NCBI GenBank assembly: GCA_910589095.1
Contig: CAJUSN010000013.1
Location: 1 to 28,902, forward strand
Direction of reading: 5' to 3'
Length of the DNA stretch: 28,902 bases
From: an uncultured Muribaculaceae bacterium
Lineage (GTDB): Bacteria; Bacteroidota; Bacteroidia; Bacteroidales; Muribaculaceae
Shown: piece by piece, positions 16,554 through 26,100 of the stretch
Numbering within the stretch: position 1 is the stretch's first letter
How the letters are laid out: every line of letters begins with the position of its first letter
The notes under the pieces: generated by a model
Told to the model about the DNA's origin: nothing
Database searches by the model: none
The model's input: the letters and a program-made list of their open reading frames with translations, nothing else
Translations under genes and position numbers: made by a program

Positions 16554-16587
16554 TACCGGTCCGGCAAAAGAGTATGCCGAACCGGTA
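16554..16587 (-). terminator. Hairpin with T run between GH92 and FKBP genes
   Basis: Arms at 16554-16566 and 16575-16587 pair 12 of 13 positions around an 8-nt loop. On the minus strand the stem is followed by ATTTTTAAAAT, as in an intrinsic terminator. It begins 17 nt after the GH92 stop and ends about 10 nt before the FKBP start. Confidence 0.75.
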
Positions 16588-16604
16588 AAATGTTGGGGGA
16601 ATTG

Positions 16605-18947
16605 TTAATTCAGTTTTTTCTTCTTCACTGGTTTAGGCTTGGAGAGTTTAATGACCGGAGCATCGGCAGCCTTGGAGAATGAATATGGGCGTGATTCGGG
16701 AGCTATTCCGCGCGAGGTGTTGGGTTTGGCACCCATCACATAGTCAAGCGTAGCACCCGCGCGGAGCTGGTCGAGGGTAAGGAATGTTGCATCGGAAACC
16801 TTGCCGTCGATCTTGAGCTCATCCACATAGCGATTGGTGTCACTGTTGGCGGGAGCGTCAATGCTGACAGTCTTGCCGTTTTCGAGGTGAATTTTAGCTT
16901 TGCGGAAGAGAGGCGCGCCGAGGATAAGTTCGCCTGTGCCGGGTGCCACGGGATAGAAACCGAGGGCCGAGAACACATACCAAGCCGAAGTCTGGCCGTT
17001 GTCCTCGTCACCGCAATATCCATCGGGATTGGGAGAATACATGCGGTTCATCACCTCACGGAGCCAATACTGGGCTTTCCAGGGCTCGCCGGAATAATTG
17101 TAGAGATAAATCATGTGCTGCACGGGCTGGTTTCCGTGGGCATAGTTGCCCATGTTCATGATTTGCATCTCGCGAATTTCGTGGATAACCTGTCCGTAGT
17201 AGCTGTCATCGAACACGGGGGGCACAGAAAACACTGAGTCCATCATGGTGTTGAACTGTTTGTCGCCACCCATCAGGTCAATGAGGCCCTGGGGATCGTG
17301 GAACACCGACCAGGTGTAGTGCCATGCGTTGCCTTCGGTGAAGGCATCGCCCCATTTGAGAGGATTATAAGGACTTTGGAAGGTGCCATCCTCATTCTTA
17401 CCACGCATGAGATTATGTTCGGGGTCAAAGAGATTGCGATAGTTCATGGCAGCCTTGGCATAGGGCGCAAGTTCTTTTTTGCTCTTGCCAAGAGCTTTGC
17501 CAAGCTGGTAGATGCACCAGTCATCGTAGGCATATTCAAGGGTGCGTGCGGCACTTTCGTTTATACCTACGTTATAGGGCACATAGCCGAGTTTGTCGTA
17601 ATACTCATGTCCGAGACGGCCGGTTGAGCTGACGGTGGGGTGCACTTTGTGGGCATCGGAAGTAACGGCTTCCCAAAGTTTCTCAATGTCATAGCCGCGC
17701 AGCCCTGATAGATATGCATCAGCCACAATGGAGGCGCTATTGTTGCCCACCATGCAGCCACGATGTCCGGGACTTGCCCACTCGGGGAGGAATCCGCTTT
17801 CGGCATAGGCATTTACAAGGCCCTCCTGCATCTTTTGATTTTCTGAAGGGTAAAGGAGATTAAGGAGAGGGAAGAGGCAACGGAATGTGTCCCAGAAGCC
17901 GGTGTCGGTAAACATATATCCCGGGAGTACCTGACCGTTGTAAGGGCTGTAGTGAACCACTTCGCCTGCGGCATTGATTTCATAGAAGGAGCGGGGGAAA
18001 AGCACCGAACGGTAGAGGCAGGAGTAGAACGTGCGCATGCGCTCGAGGGTCTGCGCGTCGGCCGGATCAAGCTCAACTTCCACGCGGCCGAGAATCTCGT
18101 TCCAGCGGTTGCGCCCTTCGGCTTTTACGCGATTGAAATCGCCATCGCCAAGTTCCTTGAGGTTAAGAAGCGCTTGGTCAGGGCTTATGAATGATGATGC
18201 CACGCGGGCATTTACCACTTGACCTTTGCGTGTTGGGAAACCGATTATTGCACCGGCATGGTCGGCCGTGGCAGTCGTCTTGCCCTTCTCAATGTTTCCA
18301 TCGGTGACGGAGGAATAATAAGTGAAGGGGGTGTCGAATTCAATTACAAAGAAGTTTTTGAAATTCTCGGGAACACCGCCGGAGTTACGGGTAGTGTAGC
18401 CCTCGATGCGGTTATTCTTGAGGTCGATGTTGACGTAAGAACCCTTGTCGAAGGGGTCAATGACCACATAGGACATCTCCTTTTCGGGGAATGTGAAGCG
18501 GAAAGCGGCAGCACGGCTTGTTGGGGTGAGCTCGGTCACCACGTCATGCTCGGCAAGATATACTTTATAGTAATAAGGAGTGGCTTCTTCGGCCTTGTGG
18601 CCGAACCAGCTGGCGCGTTGCTCCTCATCAAAGACCGGGCCTGTTGTCACAGGCATTATTGCAAACTGGCCGTAATCGTTGATCCAAGGGCTGGGCTGAT
18701 GGGTTTGTTTGAAACCGCGGATTTTTTTCGCATCGTAGGTATAAGCCCATCCGTCGCCCATTTTGCCGGTTTGGGGCGTCCAGAAATTCATACCCCACGG
18801 CATTGCCACGGCCGGATAGGTGTTACCGGTTGAAAGGGCGAACTCGCTTTGGGTGCCTACGAGAGTGCTCACATAATCGACCGGCTGGGCGGCGAGAGCC
18901 GACGCAGCGGTGAGACCTGCGAGTAATAACGAAGCTATTTTTTTCAT
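16605..18947 (-). CDS. Secreted GH92 alpha-mannosidase
   Basis: A 780-residue protein with an SPI signal peptide (cleavage near Ala19-Ala20), so periplasmic or exported. It is a calcium-dependent inverting exo-alpha-mannosidase of family GH92, used by gut Bacteroidales to trim N-glycans or yeast mannan. Visible family signatures: Gly-Asn-Thr-Tyr-Pro-Ala-Val-Ala-Met-Pro-Trp-Gly-Met near the N-terminus, Thr-Glu538-Gly-Asn-Ala-Trp-His-Tyr (general acid by analogy with Bt3990 Glu533), and Gly-Asp647-Glu-Asp649-Asn-Gly with the catalytic-base Asp-x-Asp spacing, followed by SAWYVFSALGFYP. The length is normal. Linkage specificity cannot be assigned. No SusC/SusD pair is adjacent, so it is not part of a visible polysaccharide-utilisation locus here. 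Confidence 0.93.
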   Translation of the reverse strand: MKKIASLLLAGLTAASALAAQPVDYVSTLVGTQSEFALSTGNTYPAVAMPWGMNFWTPQTGKMGDGWAYTYDAKKIRGFKQTHQPSPWINDYGQFAIMPVTTGPVFDEEQRASWFGHKAEEATPYYYKVYLAEHDVVTELTPTSRAAAFRFTFPEKEMSYVVIDPFDKGSYVNIDLKNNRIEGYTTRNSGGVPENFKNFFVIEFDTPFTYYSSVTDGNIEKGKTTATADHAGAIIGFPTRKGQVVNARVASSFISPDQALLNLKELGDGDFNRVKAEGRNRWNEILGRVEVELDPADAQTLERMRTFYSCLYRSVLFPRSFYEINAAGEVVHYSPYNGQVLPGYMFTDTGFWDTFRCLFPLLNLLYPSENQKMQEGLVNAYAESGFLPEWASPGHRGCMVGNNSASIVADAYLSGLRGYDIEKLWEAVTSDAHKVHPTVSSTGRLGHEYYDKLGYVPYNVGINESAARTLEYAYDDWCIYQLGKALGKSKKELAPYAKAAMNYRNLFDPEHNLMRGKNEDGTFQSPYNPLKWGDAFTEGNAWHYTWSVFHDPQGLIDLMGGDKQFNTMMDSVFSVPPVFDDSYYGQVIHEIREMQIMNMGNYAHGNQPVQHMIYLYNYSGEPWKAQYWLREVMNRMYSPNPDGYCGDEDNGQTSAWYVFSALGFYPVAPGTGELILGAPLFRKAKIHLENGKTVSIDAPANSDTNRYVDELKIDGKVSDATFLTLDQLRAGATLDYVMGAKPNTSRGIAPESRPYSFSKAADAPVIKLSKPKPVKKKKLN

Positions 18948-19369
18948 GTATTTATTAATGATAAATTTGAATGATTAAGTATCTAAACTAAAAATTTGGA
19001 TATATCTGTGTCGTTTCTTGTTTATTCAAGACACTTAGAGTGTGTCTGAATTTAAACCGAATTTAACTTTAGTGTTTTGTATTATTCTTGGTTTCATCAC
19101 AAACGTAAATTTTGGTGCTTTTCGCCAAGTTTCATCAGTCGCATAGCTCGCTATGCTCCCTCTTCAACTTGCGAAAATCCCTCAAAATTTCCTCTTTGTG
19201 CTAAAACCATTTAAATCCAGACTCACTCTTAGGTTTGATCAATAGGGATACTGGAGATGGATTATGATCCATCACAAAATTACTCATTAATAAAGACATG
19301 CGCAAGCCAAGGCAAGGCAAGGAATGAATTTTTAGTCTTTTTTTATAGATGAAACGGTGCCGGGAGCGC
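18948..19369. other. Intergenic region holding MITE copy 1
   Basis: A 422-bp gap. Bases 18948-19034 are AT-rich and form the leader/promoter side of the GH92 gene; no clear TAnnTTTG element is visible (TAGTTTAG on the minus strand is one base off). The MITE occupies 19038-19228. Bases 19232-19369 contain short GGCAA direct repeats and T runs but no gene or convincing terminator. Confidence 0.6.
19038..19228. mobile_element. MITE copy 1 (191-bp foldback element)
   Basis: A 191-bp element bounded by an imperfect terminal inverted repeat beginning GAGTGTGTCTG, and flanked on both sides by TTA (19035-19037 and 19229-19231), consistent with a 3-bp target duplication. It is 189/191 identical to copy 2 and in the same orientation. 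The two differences are in the right terminal repeat, where this copy has decayed. It has no coding capacity. The body folds back on itself: a central GCATAGC-TC-GCTATGC hairpin with long imperfect arms. The TNA-type target resembles the IS1031 group of the IS5 family (inference). Confidence 0.85.
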
Positions 19370-20836
19370 CTATTTCCGCTTCTTGGCGGGATCGCAGGTG
19401 AGTCCCACTCCGAGTTTTTTGAATATCTTGTGGTCTACCTCGCCAAGCATCACCGTTGAGTGCACCTGACAACCATTGAGCTGCGGAAGCACTTCAAGGG
19501 CTTTTCGGCAGCGGGGGTCGGTGGTTGAAAGCACTGCCAGGGCCACGAGGACTTCATCCGTGTGCAAACGGGGATTGTGACTGCGGAGATAGTTTATTTT
19601 GGTGTGCTGGATGGGTTCGATCATGTCCTGAGGTATAAGCTTTACGGAGTGATCGATGCCTGCGAGATGCTTGATGGCGTTGAGTATCAGCGCGGCACTC
19701 GGGCCGAGAAGCGGCGAAGTGGATGCAGTGATAACAGTGCCATCGGCAAGTTCAATGGCCGAGCAGGGCACACCGTCAGTTTCGGCACGCTGACGCGCAG
19801 CTGCGATTGGACGGCGATAAGAGGTGTCGATTTTAGCCTGCTTGAGAAGGAGGGCAATCTTATTGACCTCGGAGTCGTTGGCTTCGCCTTGGGCCATGGC
19901 ATTGAGAGCGGTGAAGTAACGACGAATGATTTCATTGTTGGAAGCGTGGCGGCACACGTCGTCATCGTCTATACAGAAACCCACCATGTTGACTCCCATG
20001 TCGGTGGGTGATTTATAGGGATTCTCACCATATATACCCTCGAATAGAGCGTTGAGAACAGGGAAAATCTCAATGTCGCGATTGTAATTTATAGCGGTCT
20101 TTCCGTAAGCCTCGAGATGGAAGGGGTCGATCATGTTTACGTCATTGAGATCGGCAGTTGCAGCTTCGTAGGCAATATTGACGGGGTGTTTGAGCGGGAG
20201 GCTCCACACGGGGAATGTTTCAAATTTTGCATATCCGGCTTCCACTCCGCGCTTGTGCTCATTATAAAGCTGGCTCAGGCAAACAGCCATTTTGCCACTT
20301 CCGGGTCCGGGAGCGGTGACAATGACAAGTGGGCGCGAGGTTTCGATGTAATCATTGTGGCCGAAACCTTCGTCGGAGGTAATGAGGCCAACGTTGTTGG
20401 GGTAGCCCTCGATGGTGTAATGAATGTAGGAAGTGATTCCCATTCGGGAGAGGCGCTCGCGGTAAGCATCGGTGCTACGCTGTCCGTTATAGTGGGTTAT
20501 TACCACTGAACCTACGAGGAAACCACGTTTCATGAACTCTTCGCGAAGACGAAGCACGTCCATATCGTAAGTAATACCGAGGTCCTGACGCACCTTGTTT
20601 TTTTCAATATCGACCGCTGAGATTACTATAACGATCTCGGCTTGATCCTGCAGCTGGCTGAGCATGCGGAGCTTGCTGTCGGGTTGGAATCCGGGAAGGA
20701 CGCGACTGGCATGATAGTCGTCGAAAAGTTTACCACCGAGTTCGAGATAGAGTTTGTTGCCAAACTGAGCTATGCGCTCTTTGATGTGCTCTGATTGAAT
20801 TTTCAGATACTTGTCGTTGTTGAATCCGTTCTTCAT
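19370..20836 (-). CDS. DUF1846 (UPF0371) family protein
   Basis: A 488-residue cytosolic protein matching the DUF1846/UPF0371 family in length and in phrases such as Gly-Phe-Gln-Pro-Asp-Ser-Lys and Tyr-Pro-Asn-Asn-Val-Gly-Leu-Ile. A glycine-rich loop, Ala-Pro-Gly-Pro-Gly-Ser-Gly-Lys-Met, resembles a Walker A motif but lacks the Ser/Thr after Lys and has irregular spacing, so nucleotide binding is only a possibility. The biochemical function of the family is not established to my knowledge. The gene has its own promoter 10 nt upstream of the ATG, giving an almost leaderless mRNA. It lies between two MITE copies together with a membrane protein gene. Confidence 0.88.
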   Translation of the reverse strand: MKNGFNNDKYLKIQSEHIKERIAQFGNKLYLELGGKLFDDYHASRVLPGFQPDSKLRMLSQLQDQAEIVIVISAVDIEKNKVRQDLGITYDMDVLRLREEFMKRGFLVGSVVITHYNGQRSTDAYRERLSRMGITSYIHYTIEGYPNNVGLITSDEGFGHNDYIETSRPLVIVTAPGPGSGKMAVCLSQLYNEHKRGVEAGYAKFETFPVWSLPLKHPVNIAYEAATADLNDVNMIDPFHLEAYGKTAINYNRDIEIFPVLNALFEGIYGENPYKSPTDMGVNMVGFCIDDDDVCRHASNNEIIRRYFTALNAMAQGEANDSEVNKIALLLKQAKIDTSYRRPIAAARQRAETDGVPCSAIELADGTVITASTSPLLGPSAALILNAIKHLAGIDHSVKLIPQDMIEPIQHTKINYLRSHNPRLHTDEVLVALAVLSTTDPRCRKALEVLPQLNGCQVHSTVMLGEVDHKIFKKLGVGLTCDPAKKRK

Positions 20837-20845
20837 AACGGATTA

Positions 20846-20877
20846 CAAAGTTAGCGCATTTTCACAAACCGCGCAAC
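20846..20877 (-). promoter_or_regulatory. Promoter of the DUF1846 gene
   Basis: On the minus strand GTTG (20877-20874, 3/4 of TTTG), a 20-nt spacer and TAACTTTG (20853-20846, exact TAnnTTTG). The -7 element ends 9 nt before the ATG at 20836, so the transcript would have a 5' leader of only a few bases. The -33 end lies inside the hairpin at 20868-20895. Confidence 0.7.
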
Positions 20878-20895
20878 TTTTTCAAGCTGCGCGGT
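20868..20895 (-). terminator. Hairpin after the membrane protein gene
   Basis: A 12-bp stem (one G-U pair) closed by a GAAA tetraloop on the minus strand, starting 41 nt after the stop of the six-TM protein gene. There is no proper T run after it, so it may act as a weak terminator or RNA-stabilising stem. Confidence 0.6.
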
Positions 20896-20936
20896 AGGAA
20901 ATTTTAAGAATAATCTTTCTCTTCAGCTGTCGGGGA

Positions 20937-21515
20937 TCAACGCAGTGCGATGTCAGCCCAGCGCGACAAGAGGAGTGCGGAGATTATCAATAATGCCCAG
21001 AAGCAGATATTGGCCGCAATGCGAGTGCGTGTTGACATGTCATTAAAATTGAGAGAAGGTGAGGTGCAGGCGATAATGCTCCACATATAGGCAATTACGG
21101 CGCAGATTAATATAAGGGTCGCAGAGGTTGCCCATCGGGCTATTTCAGGGAAAAAGGCGCTGCAGGAAATGATAGCAACTACAAGCACGGTTGCCGAGGC
21201 AATAGACCAACATTTCTTGATGTGAGAGGAGAAATTGGCCAACGCCCAAAACACAAATAGGTTTAAGATTGGAAGATTGACGACCGGAAGATAGGGGACA
21301 TGCGACACAACCTTACATTGTAATGCGAATCCGAGTACAGCGCCGATAATCTCCCCCAATGTACATACGCTAAGGATTCTCCACGGTTGGGCTACCCGGT
21401 TGGATAGGCGGAGGCTGGCGTTCCAAAGGCCACAGGCCACAATCATGGATATGACAGTGACGCACAGAATGGCAACAAATGAGAACAGATTAAAGTGAGA
21501 CATGCAGGAAATCAT
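20937..21515 (-). CDS. Orphan six-TM integral membrane protein
   Basis: A 192-residue hydrophobic protein with about six predicted TM helices (roughly residues 7-30, 48-70, 74-96, 101-121, 127-149 and 165-187) and short, weakly charged loops. It is unusually rich in Cys, Ser and Ile. The start could be the ATG at 21515 or Met5 at 21503 (Met-Ser-His-Phe). I recognise no family or motif. A weak promoter-like TACTTTCG lies at 21535-21528 on the minus strand. MITE copy 2 begins 84 bp upstream, so the original upstream region may have been altered by insertion. A hairpin follows the gene. Confidence 0.65.
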   Translation of the reverse strand: MISCMSHFNLFSFVAILCVTVISMIVACGLWNASLRLSNRVAQPWRILSVCTLGEIIGAVLGFALQCKVVSHVPYLPVVNLPILNLFVFWALANFSSHIKKCWSIASATVLVVAIISCSAFFPEIARWATSATLILICAVIAYMWSIIACTSPSLNFNDMSTRTRIAANICFWALLIISALLLSRWADIALR

Positions 21516-21599
21516 GAGATTTTCTAGCGAAAGTAAGAAACGGGATTGCCAAATGTGTTGGCTTATGTAAATTAGACCTTAAAATCTTTGACAATCTTA

Positions 21600-21790
21600 G
21601 AGTGTGTCTGAATTTAAACCGAATTTAACTTTAGTGTTTTGTATTATTCTTGGTTTCATCACAAACGTAAATTTTGGTGCTTTTCGCCAAGTTTCATCAG
21701 TCGCATAGCTCGCTATGCTCCCTCTTCAACTTGCGAAAATCCCTCAAAATTTCCTCTTTGTGCTAAAACCATTTAAATACAGACACACTC
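21600..21790. mobile_element. MITE copy 2 (191-bp foldback element)
   Basis: 191 bp, flanked by TTA at 21597-21599 and 21791-21793. Its terminal inverted repeats match at 18 of the first 19 positions (GAGTGTGTCTG then A or T, then ATTTAAA), so this is the better preserved copy. The left arm carries about 33 bp with no partner in the right arm (roughly 21619-21651); the rest pairs into a long imperfect hairpin. It sits 26 bp downstream of the U32 gene's stop and may double as its transcription terminator. It accounts for most of the 301-bp gap at 21516-21816, the remainder of which shows nothing definite. Confidence 0.87.
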
Positions 21791-21816
21791 TTAATATTTG
21801 ATGAGGAAATTATGTT

Positions 21817-23169
21817 TTAACTGTTACATGGATTCTGCGGCGGGGTTAGTTTGGCAGCGGCCGGGGTGGGATCCCAGACGTAGAGACGGTCCGAAGGACG
21901 GATTTTAGAGGGTACTTTTATAGAGAAACTCTGTCCTTTTTCTGCGCGTTCAACGGGCTTCAAATCAACTCGTATCTCATCAAGTTTCAAAATCAGCGCG
22001 CCGGTGGTGGGACCGGTAATTACCACTTCATCGCCCACGGCCACGGAGCCGGCTTCGACATAAAACTCGGCCACGCCGATATTGGAGAAGTAGCGGACGC
22101 CCTTGGCTGCATATCGCTTGACGCGCTCGGCCGAGGAGCCATACTTCGAGGACCATTCGCCAAGCCTCTGCCCGAGATAGTAGCCATCCCAGAATCCACG
22201 GTTGAAAATTTTGCGCAATTGCGCTGTCCATTCTTCAATACGCTCAGGGGTGTAGGTACCGTCGCATACGGCCTGAATGGCTTCGGAATAGGCGCGGACA
22301 GCCACGCTTACGTACTCGGGGCCACGCGCGCGTCCTTCTATTTTGAAGACACGCACACCGGCATGTATCATCTTGTTGAGGAAATGTATTGTGCGCAGAT
22401 CCTTAGGCGACATCACATATTGGTTTTCAATGTCGAGCTGGTCGCCCGTTTCGCGATCGGTTACGGTGTAGCTGCGTCGGCAAATCTGAGTGCAAGCACC
22501 ACGGTTTGCGCTGGAGTTCATCTGATGGAGGCTAAGATAGCATTTTCCACTGACGGCCATGCATAGAGCTCCATGACAGAACATTTCAATACGCACCGGC
22601 TTTCCGGCAGGTCCGGTGATGTGTTCACGCTCAATGAATGAGTGGATTTCGCTCACCTTATCAAGATCAAGCTCGCGCGCAAGCACCATCACATCGGCCC
22701 AACGGGAGTAGAAGCGCACGGCCTCGGAGTTGGTGATGTTGACCTGAGTGGAAATATGAACCTCGACGCCTTTTTCCACCGCATAGGTAATTGCAGCTAT
22801 ATCGGAGGCTATGATAGCCGAGATTCCTGATGATGCCACCGCATCGATTACGGCGTGCATGGTGGGTATGTCGGAATCGTAAATCACGGTGTTGACCGTG
22901 AGATATGATTTCACCCCTGCGGCGTCGCAGATGGAGGCGATGCGATGCAGGTCATCAAGCGTGAAATTGACCGATGAGCGGGCACGCATATTGAGTCCTT
23001 CCACGCCGAAATAGATAGCATCGGCGCCGGCATCAATGGCTGCGTGAAGCGACTCATAGCTGCCCACAGGGGCCATTATCTCAAAATCGGAACGCCGGAG
23101 GGATTGCAAAGAAGAAGCCTCAATGTGTGAGGCTTCTTCTGAATGGGATGTTTGTTTGATATCTTTCAC
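21817..23169 (-). CDS. Peptidase U32 family protein, TrhP (YegQ)-like RNA hydroxylation enzyme
   Basis: A 450-residue U32 protein. The signature Phe-Cys-His-Gly-Ala-Leu-Cys-Met-Ala-Val-Ser-Gly-Lys-Cys, followed by Cys-Thr-Gln-Ile-Cys-Arg-Arg, carries the cysteines that hold an iron-sulfur cluster in TrhP/RlhA. The length matches E. coli TrhP (about 453 aa), which makes 5-hydroxyuridine in tRNA from prephenate. The exact target here is inferred; the paralogue RlhA acts on 23S rRNA. The TIM-barrel start (Met-Ala-Pro-Val-Gly-Ser) is at residue 32. The assigned start is a GTG overlapping the GH2 stop by 4 bp (GTGA), giving a polar ~30-residue extension; a TTG nearer the barrel (around residue 23) is an alternative. 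It is translationally coupled to the upstream beta-galactosidase gene. Confidence 0.88.
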   Translation of the reverse strand: MKDIKQTSHSEEASHIEASSLQSLRRSDFEIMAPVGSYESLHAAIDAGADAIYFGVEGLNMRARSSVNFTLDDLHRIASICDAAGVKSYLTVNTVIYDSDIPTMHAVIDAVASSGISAIIASDIAAITYAVEKGVEVHISTQVNITNSEAVRFYSRWADVMVLARELDLDKVSEIHSFIEREHITGPAGKPVRIEMFCHGALCMAVSGKCYLSLHQMNSSANRGACTQICRRSYTVTDRETGDQLDIENQYVMSPKDLRTIHFLNKMIHAGVRVFKIEGRARGPEYVSVAVRAYSEAIQAVCDGTYTPERIEEWTAQLRKIFNRGFWDGYYLGQRLGEWSSKYGSSAERVKRYAAKGVRYFSNIGVAEFYVEAGSVAVGDEVVITGPTTGALILKLDEIRVDLKPVERAEKGQSFSIKVPSKIRPSDRLYVWDPTPAAAKLTPPQNPCNS

Positions 23170-26100
23170 TTTTTAGAGAAATAGAACGAGAAATTATACG
23201 GACGCACCGGTACATAGTACTTGGGCAGTACGTCGGGGCCACATGTGGCGGTGCCCACACCTGTTTGCTCGGCATCGAGATGTACGGTCACGAGGTCGCC
23301 GGGAATGAGGTCGGAGGTGTGGAGTGCACGCTGCACTTCAGCATCGGTATATGGATAGGCCGAGAACTGGAATTGAGCTCCGGAGGTAACCAACAGCGAA
23401 GCACCATCGAGTTCCATCCAACGCACCTGAGTGTGGTTTCCGGCGGCCGAGGGTTTGTTATAGACATAGAAGTCGTCGACGGGTTTCACGGTGTAACGTC
23501 CGATGCGGCCTGCCGACATACGGTCAACATAGGTTTCACCGCTACGTCCAAGATAGGTTACGGTGGAGGCCACGCTCTCAGGCACCATAAAGGTGAGGCC
23601 GAGACGAGGAATATTTTTAATCACAGTAGTGTCAGGCACGAAACTGCAATCAATTGCCAGACGGCCGTCAGAATTAACAGAGTAGAAGAATTCAGCAGTG
23701 GCGATGACCGCACCGGTGCGACCTAAGATTTCAGTTGAGGCGGTAACCACATTATTCTTCACTTTCAAGCCAGTAAGACGCTGGCTGATGGAGTCGAGAC
23801 CTTCCTCAACCCAAATGCGGTTTTTGCCTTCCCATGAAAGATCGTTCTCTGTTCCGGGACGATAGAGAGAGAGGACGATGGGCGAGGCGAGCACCTGACG
23901 ACCGTCAACAGTGAGCGCTGAGATTGCTCCTGACTGCTGATCAACGGTGAATGCAGTGCCTTCAGCACCGGTGAATGAGTTTTTGGAGCGCTTGAGCTTA
24001 GCGGGACTGAAGGATTCAGCCGGAGCGGGAGTACCGCGGAGCACAATCTGATCGTAAGCCACTTCATAACCCTTCTTGATTATGGGGGCGTCGGTCTTGG
24101 GGCTCCAGCTCAAATCGAGATAAGCTTCAGGTTCGTCGGTGCCTGAGTAGTTACCGAGCGCTATCTCTGTAGAGGCTCCGGGGGCAAGTTCCACAGTGCG
24201 GGTTCCTTGCGCAAGTGTTTTGCCGGAGGGAGTTGTCACCCTCCAGGTGAGGAGATAGTTATCAAGGTTGGTGAAGTCAAAGCGGTTGGTTACACGTACA
24301 GTGAGATTGGAGGGATTGACAAGCTTAGACGTCACGTTCTGATACACCTTCTTCACTTCGGCGAGCGCGGGGTGAGCGGAACGATCGGCAGCAACGAGAC
24401 CGTTGCAGAGGAATGAGTTGTCGGAGGGAACGTTGGCAGGACCGTAATCGCCACCGTAGGCCCAATATTTGCGACCGTTTGGCGCGGTTTCTTCATAGGC
24501 CTGGTCTACCCAATCCCAGATGCACCCGCCCTGGAGTTTGGGATACTCATAGATGGCCTCCCAGTAGTCCTGGAGACCACCAACGGAGTTGCCCATAGCG
24601 TGAGCGTATTCACAAATGATATAGGGGCGTTTTTTAGTGGGATCCTTGGCATATCTTACAATTGAAGAGACAGCGGGATACATTTCAGCGAAAATATCGG
24701 AGTTCCAGTCATCAAGGGCACGTTCGTACTGAACGGGGCGATTGTGTTCAACAGACTTGAACCACTTGTAGGCCTCTTCAAACACTATGCCATTGCCACA
24801 TTCGTTACCGAGAGAATAGAAAGTGACAGAGGGATTGTTTTTGGATTTGGCATACATGCGCTGCTCGCGGTTGATAACTGCGGGAATCCACTCGGGACGC
24901 TTGGCCAGAGATTCGGGACCGTAACCGTAGCCATGGCTTTCGGCATTACATTCATCAATGAGGTAGATACCATACTTATCGCAAAGATAGTACCAGTAAC
25001 GATCCTGCGGATAGTGGCAGTTGCGCACGGTGTTGATATTGTTTTCCTTAAGGAGTTTGATGTCGAGTTCGGCAAGCTCCTTGGGAACAGTGCGTCCGAG
25101 AGGAGAGTGAGCATGACGGTTCACACCCTTTATCTCAATGGGACGACCGTTGAGCATATATAGCGAGTCGACCACTGTGGAGGTGCGGAAACCTACGTTG
25201 CAACCGAGCGTTTCGGTGATGGCACCTTTCGAGTCAGTAAGATTGAGCACGAGAGTGTAGAGGTAGGGGTTCTCGGCCGACCAGGGAGTTACGTTATTGA
25301 CTGTTACGTTGAAGCGATTTACATCGGTAGCTGTGGTTGAGCCGGAGGTAACGGTGGCTCCGCGCGCATCAAGCAGACGGTAATTGAGGCCTGCCTTGGC
25401 GGCAGTCTTCTTTCCTTTTGCCGTGGAGGCTGCAAGTCCGCTGACATCAACAGTCAAGCCAAGGAGTCCGTTACGGAAATTCTCATCCAATGGAGAGGTA
25501 ACGGTGTAGTCCGAGATATAAGTTTTGGGGGTGGAATAGAGATAAACATCGCGTTCAATGCCGCTAATGCGCCAAAAGTCCTGACACTCGAAATAAGCGC
25601 CGGCACTCCAACGATATACTTCAAAAGCCACAGTATTTTCTCCATCCTTCAGCCATTCGGTCACATCCCACTCGGCGGCTGTTTTTGAATCCATGTTGCA
25701 TCCGAGCAAATGACCATTGACCCAGACATAATAGAACGAAGTGGCACCTTCACAGCAGAGGACCACACGACGGCCTTTCCAGTCGGCAGGGACGGTGAAA
25801 GAACGGCGATAGGACCCCACCTCGTTTGTTTCAGAGGGCACAAGGGGTGCATTTTTCTTAAATCCGGCCCATTCCGAGTCGAACTCATAGGTGGTGTTTG
25901 TGTAGACGGTTGTTCCGTAGCCTTGCCGTTCCCAGTTTCCGGGCACGTTTATAAGCTTCCAGGAAGAGACGTCGTAGGATGGATCCTGAAACCCTACGGG
26001 GCGGTTATCTACACCTTTGACCCAGGAGAAACTCCACTTGCCGTTTAGCGATTCATAATAGGGCGACTCCTCATATTTGAAATCGCGTATGGCATCCACA

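Noticed and set aside
19925..20300. Glycine-rich loop in the DUF1846 protein considered as a true Walker A ATP-binding site
   Set aside because: The loop lacks the Ser/Thr after Lys and the spacing is irregular, so ATP binding is not claimed.
19038..21790. The two 191-bp repeats considered as ends of a full insertion sequence spanning 19038-21790
   Set aside because: The copies are in direct orientation, each has its own inverted ends and TTA flanks, and the genes between them encode a DUF1846 protein and a membrane protein, not a transposase.
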